64,000 nt of DNA from Mucor racemosus (taxonomy: Eukaryota > Mucoromycota > Mucoromycetes > Mucorales > Mucoraceae), in NCBI GenBank assembly GCA_027405735.1, contig JAPEHQ010000001.1:1178001-1242000 (forward strand), read 5' to 3'. The notes under the pieces were generated by a model. The model made no database searches. It was given only the letters and a program-made list of their open reading frames with translations, and had not been told where the DNA came from. Shown here one piece after another: positions 35,632 to 45,990 of this stretch. How positions within the stretch are numbered: position 1 is the first letter of the stretch; each line of letters begins with the position of its first letter. A program made the translations under genes and the position numbers.

Positions 35632-35942
35632 CAGTATTGGTGGCGAGTGTCGAGCCGGGTTTTGCTAGCCAAATCTACTAGAATAAGCTGGGTGAAAGTT
35701 ATATGTAGATAACGATTATTTTCAATATAAATAAAATAAAGACTACAAGTGATTATATCACGGAGAACGTAGGATCTTTATTATTAAGTTAAAAAAAGCA
35801 AACCAGGAGCCATCAGGTCCTGGATTCTAAAAGTATTTATACCGTTTCAATTCCATTTGGATGTTAGGTTCAATATGGGGTTAAGATGAGATTTAACATA
35901 AATAATAGGCAAAAACCTACACTGGGCTCGACAGCAATCCTA
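35632..35942. mobile_element. hAT-like MITE (77 bp) interrupted by a solo LTR
   Basis: The ends are cagtattggtggcgagtgtc and, from the other side, taggattgctgtcgagcc. Perfect 8-bp target duplications acattgtg flank it (35624-35631 and 35943-35950). The empty site with one acattgtg is seen at 30740-30747. Internal sequence agrees with the 70-bp MITE at 6401-6470. Removing the 229-bp LTR and its 5-bp duplication leaves 77 bp. Confidence 0.8.
35693..35921. mobile_element. Solo LTR, 229 bp
   Basis: It starts tgaaagttatatg, ends aaaacctaca (TG..CA), and is flanked by ctggg on both sides (35688-35692, 35922-35926). The undisturbed site is aagctgggctcgac in the MITE at 6401-6470. An aataaaataaag stretch lies inside. 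The parent element is not in the window. The same insertion is present at 1-224, so it predates duplication of the large repeat. Confidence 0.85.
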
Positions 35943-36962
35943 ACATTGTGTATCAGTTTTTTACCAACTGTATTGTCTCTAATTCATTAATATTCAGTCT
36001 TATTGAACGATGATTTGTAGCACTGCCAAAAAAAAAAGAATGAACACTTCAAGGTTTTTCTGCATATCAAATTATGCGATTTAGTAGAAATCACTGTACT
36101 TAACTATGTTTTTTTGAGCCTATTATTGACGTTAATCAGAATAATTAGTATTTTTATTCCCAAGTAAACTGTGTTGCTTTATACGATACATTTACATTTA
36201 CCCATTCAATAAATAACATTACATTTATTATCCGTTATATCAATCGATCAACTTCTTCGTGATGATTTGATACGTTTGATAGTTAAATGCCTGAATTACA
36301 CTTGAGCCACCAAGTATCGCTACAAAAAAATCTCGTACAGGTCGACGAAGTATGACAGTTTGGATCATTTTTTTGTGTTCATAGATCTCTGCATGAGCCA
36401 TAATATGTCTATCTGTTCAATTTAACTGAAATACATTGAACGCCAAGATCTTACTCGATAAAACGCATTACTTTATTACGAATTGACGCAACTAATTAGA
36501 TGCTAGTTTAGCATCAGCAGTTGAATCAGATAAATTTGAGATTAGACGACCCCTTTTAATAGTTTTGCATACCATGAGCTAATAATGTACCGTTATTATA
36601 GATACGCTAATCAAGAATGGTGAGTTAACTTTTATGGAAGAACGAGTCGATCAGCAGTATAAACAAAATATTAAAATCAAATATAGTAATTGAATGAGCA
36701 AGAAATGATAATTCATGGAAATTAGCATAATTGAAATGTTTTAAGCGTTTTGAACTGAATACGCCTATACCTTTGACCTATAAAAATTGATTTATTAGTA
36801 AAATCAATTAACACGTAATAATTATGATGTATCTTTGATAGTTGGTAGTGGTATACAAGACGACATCTTGTTTTCCTCTTTTTAGTTGTTGGCCACTAAA
36901 TAGAAACAAATACTTTTTAGAAACTAAATAGACTAACATGAGTTTACTCATTCATTCAAATT

Positions 36963-36995
36963 AAATCAAATCAAATCAAATCAAATCAAATCAAT
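36963..36995. repeat. (AAATC)n microsatellite
   Basis: About six units here against about three imperfect ones at the matching place in copy 1 (near 1260-1280). It is a length polymorphism between the two repeat copies. Confidence 0.7.
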
Positions 36996-37540
36996 ACTAT
37001 ATATACTTTTACAATCACCAGTTTTTCTTTAGGTAGATATCGACTTTAGACAAAAAAAGCATTGATTATAACATAGATAATAATGGAACAAAATGATTAA
37101 GTCCTGGACGCTTTTTTTGTTCAAGAAAAATATTATAACGTTTATTAACATTAACACTTAATAATTTATTTCCAAATAAACAATAAGAAAAACATGTATT
37201 GTACTTGTATCTGCTACTTGATTTCAGTTTATAAAAAAGTATTTGTCTTTTGCTGTAGTTTTAAACTTAAATAAAAGAGCTGAGGAAAGAGTGGGAAGAA
37301 AAAGATTCTGTGTGTTACAAACAAAGCTTTACAAAGGTATAAATACTTTTAGTGTTGCCAAACAGGTTGTTGTCGTTGTTTCCATTATTTAGTCTCCAAA
37401 AGAACATGTGCAGAACTCTTTCAAAACCCAAATTTTAAATTGATATACAGTACAGTATCTCGTCAATAAGGCTATTCTGTTATATCAGAATAACTCACAT
37501 CTGCTTTAAATCATTCAAATTCGTAGATTATTATCAAACA

Positions 37541-37850
37541 TGATTTATCGAGACTTTGTAAATTAAAATCAACGTAAAAAGTACCGTTTATTAGAATGAA
37601 TTAAATATGGGTTTATATAGTTATTGGAATTGTGTGATAAGATCTAATGGACAGGGATCCATTAGATGTGACAATAGATATTATTATTAATGTGTATGAA
37701 TATAACATGTTATGTTTCAGTGGTAATATTGCTATAAGTTATGTTTCATTGTTAGTTCCTGGGTGACAGGAACCAGTTACTGGATAGATAAGATCTGCTA
37801 GATTTGTCGGAGATCTTCTATATATCGAATGTTGTAATTCTGATAGATCA
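37541..37850 (-). repeat. 3' LTR of the Ty3 element (310 bp)
   Basis: Begins tgatttatcg and ends tgatagatca on the plus strand, so the ends are inverted (TGAT..ATCA). No difference from the other LTR was seen on reading both. Confidence 0.93.
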
Positions 37851-38139
37851 TTACCCCTCATCAGCGTAAGAAGTACGTGGTAAATAATGAATTACAATAT
37901 GCTTGTTGTCTCGTCTTGTTGATAAACCGTGAAAAAAAAGAAAAAATAATAAAAGTCTTGTTGATAATATATTCTGATATAAGATAACTTGCTAATTTGC
38001 GTGGTATAATACTCTAATATAGTATAAAATGATTTGCTTGATAAATATTCGCCTGTAAAAAACCTCTGTGCATTCAAAAACCTTGTAGGAAAAATGAAAT
38101 ACAGTTTGCAAGGAAAAAGGCAGAATCTTTTTTATCAAT

Positions 38140-41100
38140 CTATTTTCTTGTAGTAGCAGCTAATAAGCGTGCCTTTCTTCTAATTGATCTTTCTTGTCGA
38201 GATTCAACTTTTCGTTTGTTTACTGATTTTGGCTTAGCATTCTTTTTGCCTTTGCTCTTACTATTAGATTGCCCTGCATTGCGTCTGGACCAATATGTTT
38301 CTATTACTTCTTTAGAATCAAACATAGCTGGAGGTTCCCATGAATCATATGATGAATCATAACCTTTCCATCTGACTAAATATTCATGATTTGGTTCTTC
38401 TCCTCTATGATTAAGAATAGCTTGGATCTCAAAAATGTGATTATTTTCTTCTGGTCTAATACCATTTTCACTGATCAATTTAATATGAGATGTAGGTATA
38501 TCTCGCGATAAAAATGCTTCTGCTTTATCTTGTAGTATATAACTACCATTCTTGGTATAACCATAAACACTATATGGTCCTTCATAATTTGGATCAGTCT
38601 TTTTATTCTTCTCTACATTCTTTATCATAACTGAAGATCCTATTGGAAAAGGGTTTTCTAATATCTTATGTCTTTTTCTAAAATATGCATTATCTGCTTC
38701 TTTAGTTTTAACAATCTGCTCTTTAATTGCAGGTACTAAAATTTTATCAACTAATTTGATTTTATCTTTTAATGCTTTAACATCTATTTCCTGCTCAGGG
38801 AGAACTGCTTTTATTTTAGAGTAATCTGTTAACTCATTGGGTAATCTTGCAAAAACTACAACAAATGGCATCATACCATGCAATCTTGATTTATGTAAAT
38901 TTAAACAATATGCTGTTCCATCTAAATACAGATCCCAATTTTTAGCTCTTCCTTCTAACATCTTAATTATGATTCCCTTAGCTGATTTTACTGCAGATTC
39001 CGCATTAGAATTTCCTAAAGGATTAAATGGTAATGAAACTGCTTGTTCTACACCAGCATGTAGTGCTATAGCTTCTAATAATTTATTGGAAAATTCTTTT
39101 CCGTTATCATGGGTTATGACTTTACTATAGCCAAACAACGACCATATTGATACTAATTCTTTTGCGATTGTAGTAGCTAATTTATCTGGTATAGCTCTTA
39201 AAATAATAAATCTTGAAAACAAATCCATAACAACCATCATATAATTATTTCCTCTTGGGGTAGTAACGTCAAATGTACCTAGATCCATAACTATATGATC
39301 AAATACTGCATTTGGAATAATACTTTTAGGTGGATGGTAAACGTGTTTACCTAAATTGAATACTCTACATTTACTACAATTCTTGACATAGTATTCTATA
39401 TCTTTGCGTAAACCTTTCCAATGCATCTGATATTCTTCATGGATCACTTGCTCCATAGCTGTAACACCAAAATGCCCAAGTAAGTGTGCTTTTTCTAATA
39501 AAGTTTGTTTCTCACTTTCATCTTTTGGTTGTTCATAAATATCTAAATGTGATGCATAAATAAATAAATCTGTATCTGGAGATTTCTTTGCTTCTAAATC
39601 ATTTGCATCTTTCCCATTAGAAATTGTTTCATCTGTAGTAACAACTGTTTCTTTTGTAGCAACATCTGTTTTATTATCATCAATAACGTTTCTATGTACG
39701 TCAACAATATCTTCTTTTTCTTCTAATAAGGTTTCCGTTACTAATTTGACCTTCTTATTACTACTATCTAAACTTTTATTATCTCTAGTTCTTTTTTGTA
39801 CTATTGTAGCTCTTCTAGCCATACCATCACCCCCCTCTAGCTTTTTGGTACCATGTTCAAAAATGCGAGAAAGTCTATCGGCTAGAATATTGTGTATTCC
39901 GGCACAAAAGGTGATATCAAAGTCTAATTCAAAAATAGTTTCATAGAAGTTTTCTATCATTCTGGTTAATTTTTCTTGGGAATGTAAATATAAAAGTCCT
40001 TTGTTATCTACAAACAAATGAAATTTTTTACCCCAAAGCCATTGTCGGTATTTCTTAAAGGCATAAACGACTGCTAATAATTCGCGCTTGGTACTGCCCC
40101 AACGCATTTCGCAACTAGTAAGTTTTCGTGCTATAAAACCTAAATAATAAACACGTTTCTTCTTTACTTGATATAAACATGCACCGATGCCATATGCTGA
40201 ACTATCTGTAACTAAATACATATCATGTCTCATATCAGGTGCTGATAAAACAGGAGCATTGACTAATAACTGCTGTATTTTTTTCATTGCAATAGTATGT
40301 TCATCTTTCCAGACTTTGCTAATATCTGGTGCATTTTTTATACTATCTAACGGTGCAGTCAAAGTGGATAAACATGGTAAATGTGCACGAAAGAAATTAA
40401 TTAATCCTAATCGCGAAGCAAGTTCTCTACTATTTGCAACGATAGGGTTCCAATCTAAAATATTACTAACTTTTCGTTGGTCTAGGGCTAAACCTTTTTC
40501 TGATAGGCAAAATCCCAAAATATTAATGCTCTTCTGTGCTAAATGAGTTTTAGCAGCATTAATGGTTAAATTAGCTTCGGTAAGACGTTCAATGACTATT
40601 TTGACGTATTTTATATGCGTTTCCATGTCTGCTTCTGTATGTACCGTGATATCATCTATAAAGTTGGTAGTTACAGCATTCATGTCGGAGAATAAATTTG
40701 TAAGTTGACGTTGCACAAATGATGAGAGCGGAGTTAATCCCATAGGGGCTTTGGCATATTGGTATTGAAGTCCTGTCGTTCGATCAGTAAAGGATAAGAA
40801 TTTTCTTGAGCTGAAATGTATGGCAAAAGAATGGAAACACTGAGAAAGATCAATGACAGTATATATAGAATGCTTAGACATTTTTCTGTGCAACTCTGAG
40901 ATTAATGGCAATGGAAAACGGTCAGATTTAGCTGGATCTAGTGCAGCATTGATTAAACGACAATCCATCACTATACGACTATCACCACTATATTCGCCTT
41001 GTGCATTCTTCTTTCGCACAGGAAAAAGTGGAGAATTATATGGGTTTCCTGGTGGTGCTCTTTCTATTACACCATTTTCTAACCACTTAGTAATTTGTGC

Positions 41101-43212
41101 TTTTACAATAGGTTTTACCTTTTCTTCTAATGGCCATTGTGCCCTATACATCTTGTGTTCATGATCCTTTTGTACATGTAATCGCAATGTACTTCCTGGT
41201 AATGTGCAATGTGCCTTTGGATCAATTTGTTTGTTTGCTTCTAATAAAGGATTTACTTCTGCAAATAATCGGTTACGTTCACTTTCAGTACCGAAAGGTT
41301 GATTATTAGGGGTATAAGGATTAGGATCAATACATGGAATTTCATAATTATTATCGTCATCCCAATCCATTGCTAAATTGGAAATAGTGATACCAAATTG
41401 AGTAATCAAATCCATTCCAATTATTACATGTAAACCATTAAATATATCAAATACTTCTAAGTTGACATTGCAAACCCTTGAATTATAAGTAAGTTTAATT
41501 TTCTCATCTGTACAACCCATTCTTTTCACTACATTATCTTTCTGACAAGTCTTAATTATACCAAAATTATTTTTATTATTAACTTCAACTTCTAATTTAA
41601 CAGCTAAAGCTGGTGAAATACTACTAAATGATGCGCCTGTATCTAACAAGAAATATGTTTTTACAATGCACTTTTTACTTTCTAAAGTAATTGGTAAAAT
41701 TGGTGAATTATTATTAATTAAATGTTTAGGTGGTTGTGAAAAATCACTATTTTCTAACTTACAATCTTTTTTGTCTTCAATACTAAGAGCAGCAAAATGC
41801 ATCTTGGATTCACTCTCGTCATCTGTATGCATCTCGTCATCGTTGACTTCTACTTCAACTGGTACAATTGCTTTCTTTTGCTTAATTTTGAAAACTTTCT
41901 CTAAATCTTCTGCTTTGCATTCGTGTCCATATTTGTAGTTGGGAACTTTACATCTATTGCAAATCTTTACTGACATTCCAAATCTCTTTTGTGCTTTATC
42001 TATTCTCTTTTTTACATCTGGAGCTAAAATGCAATCTTCTTCTGAGTGATTTGTTAAGCCAGGATGATACTTGCATTTGATTTGAGATTTTCCTTTAGAT
42101 GACAAGTTGTCGCTGAAATTGCTATGTTTTTTCTTGTCAAAAAACTTCTTTTGTGTACTATGGCGATGACTATTGTTCCCATAATTGTTGTTGCTTCTAT
42201 GATTTAAATAACTTCGAGATATCTCTTTATCCCACTTTTCTTTGAATAATGCTTCATAAGTTCCAACTACCTTTGGAATAATAAAATCGATATTGACTTC
42301 TTGTTTGTCTGTATTCAAATTGAGATAAAATTTGGTAGCTTTTACAAGTTCTTCAGGTAACGCTTTGAACAGATATCTGATTAAGCAATCTTCGTCTTTA
42401 ATGTCTGCTGCAACTTTTAATTCTTGGAATTCTTCCATGAAACCTTCAAATGAATCAGTCTTCTTGTAGAGAATTTTCTCTAATTTTTCTCTGGCTTCTT
42501 CCTTTATATCAGCTTGGTTACGACCGTACTTGCTTACAATTGCTATTTTAAAATCAGACCAGGAGGTAAATTCTTTGCTCTCCATACGAGTAGCATACCA
42601 TCTCGCCATACCAGTAGAGAGACGAGCTGGGACCAAACGCTGCCAATTATCGTTCACACTAAGTCTGTGCGCTTCTAAAACTCTTTCAAAATGGTGCAAA
42701 CAATCTTCTATGTTCAAAAAAATAGGTTTTCTTCGGTTGAAAACGTGTCCCTTCCATTGGAAACATGGTGTTTCAGCTGGAACCATCGTATTTTCTTGCG
42801 GGAACAATAATGTAAAACTTTTTTGCGCTATTTCAAGCTTTCTGGTAGCAGCACTCAAAGTTCTGGCTTCTATAGACCCTTCTTGTCCAGTTATTCCCTT
42901 CATTGTAGCATGGAATACTTCTAATTTTAGTTGATCAATCACTTTGACCAACTTCAAACGTTCGTCACTGTTGATATTCAACGAAGAACTTCTATCGTTC
43001 TTTTCATCTTCTGATGATGAAAATGAAGACTTGCTCTGCTTGCTGTTAGCAGATGCTTCATCAGAATCAACATCCATAGGAGTTGATTTCTCAGTACCAG
43101 ACCCAGACATTTCACCTTCTTGCATGGTTGCCTCATCGATAACCTCGACTTCAATAGGATTGGCATCACCTTCAGGAACAGGAAAAGAGGATCTTGTAGA
43201 ATTTCTTGGCAT
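38140..43212 (-). CDS. Gag-Pol polyprotein with C-terminal chromodomain
   Basis: One frame of 1,690 aa encodes all functions, as in Tf1-type elements where gag and pol are fused and later cleaved. Order by approximate residue: acidic Ser-rich N-terminus; gag-like region (150-350); Cys/His cluster (CKYHPGLTNHSEEDC, then CNRC..HEC, about 380-440) in place of a classic CCHC knuckle; aspartic protease LLDTGAS (522); reverse transcriptase with FIDD instead of YxDD (852); RNase H TDSSAYG (1002) with later E and D; integrase zinc finger H-H-C-C (1240-1280) and catalytic D (1310), D (1368), E (1403); chromodomain YLVRWKGYDSSYDSWEPP (1600-1630). All catalytic residues I can check are present, so the element may be active. 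Reverse transcription would occur in cytoplasmic particles; the chromodomain probably directs integration to particular chromatin. Confidence 0.95.
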   Translation of the reverse strand: MPRNSTRSSFPVPEGDANPIEVEVIDEATMQEGEMSGSGTEKSTPMDVDSDEASANSKQSKSSFSSSEDEKNDRSSSLNINSDERLKLVKVIDQLKLEVFHATMKGITGQEGSIEARTLSAATRKLEIAQKSFTLLFPQENTMVPAETPCFQWKGHVFNRRKPIFLNIEDCLHHFERVLEAHRLSVNDNWQRLVPARLSTGMARWYATRMESKEFTSWSDFKIAIVSKYGRNQADIKEEAREKLEKILYKKTDSFEGFMEEFQELKVAADIKDEDCLIRYLFKALPEELVKATKFYLNLNTDKQEVNIDFIIPKVVGTYEALFKEKWDKEISRSYLNHRSNNNYGNNSHRHSTQKKFFDKKKHSNFSDNLSSKGKSQIKCKYHPGLTNHSEEDCILAPDVKKRIDKAQKRFGMSVKICNRCKVPNYKYGHECKAEDLEKVFKIKQKKAIVPVEVEVNDDEMHTDDESESKMHFAALSIEDKKDCKLENSDFSQPPKHLINNNSPILPITLESKKCIVKTYFLLDTGASFSSISPALAVKLEVEVNNKNNFGIIKTCQKDNVVKRMGCTDEKIKLTYNSRVCNVNLEVFDIFNGLHVIIGMDLITQFGITISNLAMDWDDDNNYEIPCIDPNPYTPNNQPFGTESERNRLFAEVNPLLEANKQIDPKAHCTLPGSTLRLHVQKDHEHKMYRAQWPLEEKVKPIVKAQITKWLENGVIERAPPGNPYNSPLFPVRKKNAQGEYSGDSRIVMDCRLINAALDPAKSDRFPLPLISELHRKMSKHSIYTVIDLSQCFHSFAIHFSSRKFLSFTDRTTGLQYQYAKAPMGLTPLSSFVQRQLTNLFSDMNAVTTNFIDDITVHTEADMETHIKYVKIVIERLTEANLTINAAKTHLAQKSINILGFCLSEKGLALDQRKVSNILDWNPIVANSRELASRLGLINFFRAHLPCLSTLTAPLDSIKNAPDISKVWKDEHTIAMKKIQQLLVNAPVLSAPDMRHDMYLVTDSSAYGIGACLYQVKKKRVYYLGFIARKLTSCEMRWGSTKRELLAVVYAFKKYRQWLWGKKFHLFVDNKGLLYLHSQEKLTRMIENFYETIFELDFDITFCAGIHNILADRLSRIFEHGTKKLEGGDGMARRATIVQKRTRDNKSLDSSNKKVKLVTETLLEEKEDIVDVHRNVIDDNKTDVATKETVVTTDETISNGKDANDLEAKKSPDTDLFIYASHLDIYEQPKDESEKQTLLEKAHLLGHFGVTAMEQVIHEEYQMHWKGLRKDIEYYVKNCSKCRVFNLGKHVYHPPKSIIPNAVFDHIVMDLGTFDVTTPRGNNYMMVVMDLFSRFIILRAIPDKLATTIAKELVSIWSLFGYSKVITHDNGKEFSNKLLEAIALHAGVEQAVSLPFNPLGNSNAESAVKSAKGIIIKMLEGRAKNWDLYLDGTAYCLNLHKSRLHGMMPFVVVFARLPNELTDYSKIKAVLPEQEIDVKALKDKIKLVDKILVPAIKEQIVKTKEADNAYFRKRHKILENPFPIGSSVMIKNVEKNKKTDPNYEGPYSVYGYTKNGSYILQDKAEAFLSRDIPTSHIKLISENGIRPEENNHIFEIQAILNHRGEEPNHEYLVRWKGYDSSYDSWEPPAMFDSKEVIETYWSRRNAGQSNSKSKGKKNAKPKSVNKRKVESRQERSIRRKARLLAATTRK

Positions 43213-43244
43213 AATAATAAACGATTAAATGAGATTTTAAAAAA

Positions 43245-43554
43245 TGATTTATCGAGACTTTGTAAATTAAAATCAACGTAAAAAGTACCGTTTATTAGAA
43301 TGAATTAAATATGGGTTTATATAGTTATTGGAATTGTGTGATAAGATCTAATGGACAGGGATCCATTAGATGTGACAATAGATATTATTATTAATGTGTA
43401 TGAATATAACATGTTATGTTTCAGTGGTAATATTGCTATAAGTTATGTTTCATTGTTAGTTCCTGGGTGACAGGAACCAGTTACTGGATAGATAAGATCT
43501 GCTAGATTTGTCGGAGATCTTCTATATATCGAATGTTGTAATTCTGATAGATCA
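43245..43554 (-). repeat. 5' LTR of the Ty3 element (310 bp)
   Basis: It carries promoter-like actatataaaccc (minus strand, about 43313-43325) and aataaac downstream, consistent with transcription start and polyadenylation signals in the LTR. The leader between the LTR and the gag ATG is only 32 nt, starting TTTTTTAAAATCTC. Confidence 0.92.
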
Positions 43555-43575
43555 AAACAGATCTAATCACTACTA

Positions 43576-43713
43576 TGAAGAAAAAATCTCTTAATTCTCT
43601 TAATTGTGCCACATTACGGAAAATAAGAATATTTTCACTGCTTATTTTTTTAAAATTTTGTCTTATTTTCCTTAATGTGGCACAATTAAGAGAATCAAAA
43701 GATTTTTTCTTCA
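43576..43713. mobile_element. Foldback MITE, TA target duplication, copy 2
   Basis: Matches 1849-1987 with few changes. Flanking TA at 43574-43575 and 43714-43715. The Ty3 3' target duplication lies only 15 bp to its left. Confidence 0.75.
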
Positions 43714-45990
43714 TAATAAATGGTTCATAATGCCTTAAATTACATCTCTAGATCTCAATGTCAAATTAATATAAAAGGCTATACTTTTATATTTAAATAA
43801 ACAATATCTTGTTTTTATTATACAGTTGAAGAACTGATTTATTGCTCATTCTCCTTTGATTATATTTTTTTAAGGATTAGTTATCAAACCTGAAAATATA
43901 AGACAGCAAAAAAGACAACTACCAAAATTAATAAGTAAGCGACCTGTTCATGCATAATCAATGTTGCAATGCAATGTATTTTATATTCATTTTTAAAGAA
44001 GTTTAGGTTTCAAATATTAATTTAAGTAACCGTAAACAAACAAATATTAGAAAATAAAAAACCTTTGTTTCTTGAATGAGCTGATCTACTTATAATTCAC
44101 AGTAAATAGGCAACACATCTTATGCAACTTTATCTACTAGATGATTTTTAAATCTTCAAAAAATATAAACTTTTCATCGAGTTATAGATAAATTAAGATT
44201 TGATGAAAGATAGTTGAGTTAAATGCAAAGCTGCGATGCATAAAAAATCTGTATTTATGAAACAATTTGAGAGCAAAATGTTTTATTTAAAACCATAAAT
44301 TAATGCAAAATTGGATGAACTACAAAAACCATTTAATGGTCAGGTGAAGGTAAATATATAGTTTTTTGTCAAATATTGGAAACATTTCCTAATTTCCAGT
44401 ATTTTGCACATTTACAGCTTAAAAATAGGCTACAGCTTAAAGCGCGCAATTTCATTAAAAGTCCGAGAGAGTCGATTTTGAAACAAGACATTAAATTTTT
44501 TTTCGAGATTTTGATAGAACGATATAATTGACCCATTTAGAACCCAGAAATATTGACGCTCTTTCAAATTTCAAGAGATATTAGTGGCTCCCACCATCTG
44601 AACCATTTTTTGAAGATAATTTTGTGGATATAATCAGTCATTACTCCAGGAAAAATGCAGCTACAATTAAGAAAAAAGGTGCAAATAAAAACGGTGCATT
44701 TTGCGCACATTGCAGTACCAAAAAAACAGAAATGCAAATGCTTTAATGGTTCGTTTTTTACTGATTAAAATCATCAGTCATTTAGTCAATCCTTATAAAT
44801 TTGGAGATAATGCATCATTACTCGATCAAAATTGTAGCTAGAATCAAATAAAAAAATGCAAATAAACAAGAAAATGCTGCACATTCTGTATTTTTAAAAA
44901 CAAAGACCTAGAAGAGTCTTCATGTTTCAATTTTTAATTAATAAGAATGATTAATCATCTAGCTAATTTTTAAAGTTTTGGGTATAATGTATTGTTACTC
45001 CTTCAAAATATGCTTACGATCAAGAAAAATGGGACAAATAAAGTTGTAAATTTGAATAAAGTTGAGACATTATAAGATATAGCTTGAAAAAAAGACGTAA
45101 TAACGCTGTTTACTGGAGATTTGCGAATGACCAATTATTTGACAAATTTGGCATTTCGGGATACTGCCAATGGGAAATGCCATTACCAAGATTTTCACTA
45201 TAATGTAGCTAATTTCCTAATATATATCTTTAATTCGGTATATAATAGTCTTCAAAACTTAAAATTGTTAGAGATATCATTGAATTAAAAGTGAAGATTC
45301 TTCCATCTTTTAACATTATACGATGTGACGAGGGCAATTTCAGAATAGAAATTAAAAATGAAATGGATACATGAATACTTCTTAGAAAACGCTTCCCAAT
45401 TAATGAAATCTGCACCATTTTTTATTGTCATTATTAGATAGAGTTGGATGAAAAAGATATAATATAATCTTTGTTTTAATGTCTTGAGTTCTTTTGACCC
45501 TCAATGTACGCTTTGCTCTGTATAATAGCATTGAGTCGTGATGCTAGATCTTAAGCCTGCATCTTTGAGATATAATGTCTGAAAATTATTTGTGCATGTT
45601 ATATCAAAAGATACTAATATAAAAATACTCTGCTGCTAAAAGATACATTTTATTAATTTATTGATGCTTCGTATTTATATGTTTTCTAGATAGTTATATG
45701 ATTATTAATATTATTAATGAATTGCCGGGTATTGAGGTACTTGATATGATTTGGGAACAAATCATATACAATGGAATTTGTGGAATTGGGAATAAATCTG
45801 TAATTGTATCATTTGGATAAGATGTAGGATTGCTTATGTTTCATTGTTTCCAATTGTTCCTGAAGATTCCTGATAGTCGCTGTTAATGCTAGTGGTTATG
45901 TATGACATTTAGTAACTCATACTAAATGTCATGCCATGTTGAATTTCAATAGTTGTCCCTGGATTTCTACATCTGGGTAAACTTCTGATA

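Larger units (their letters stand above)
37541..43554 (-). mobile_element. Intact Ty3-type chromodomain LTR retrotransposon, 6,014 bp
   Basis: Complete element on the minus strand inserted in large-repeat copy 2. It has LTRs at both ends, a 5-bp target duplication aaaca (37536-37540, 43555-43559), one uninterrupted gag-pol frame and a purine-rich gatgaggggtaa tract directly before the 3' LTR (37851-37862, minus strand). The empty site ttatcaaacagatctaatc is preserved in copy 1 at about 1823-1841. Identical LTRs by eye and an open frame indicate very recent insertion. No tRNA-type primer-binding site (no TGG) follows the 5' LTR. Confidence 0.95.

Noticed and set aside
38837..43228. Several plus-strand frames of 66-134 codons inside the Ty3 element
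   Set aside because: All are antisense to the intact gag-pol frame and have no independent signal.
45591..45600. Treating 45597-47980 as a single DNA transposon with a 5-bp duplication
   Set aside because: The CAGT ends with TA duplication lie inside at 45991-47973, and the remaining outer sequence has TG..CA ends, so two nested elements explain it better.
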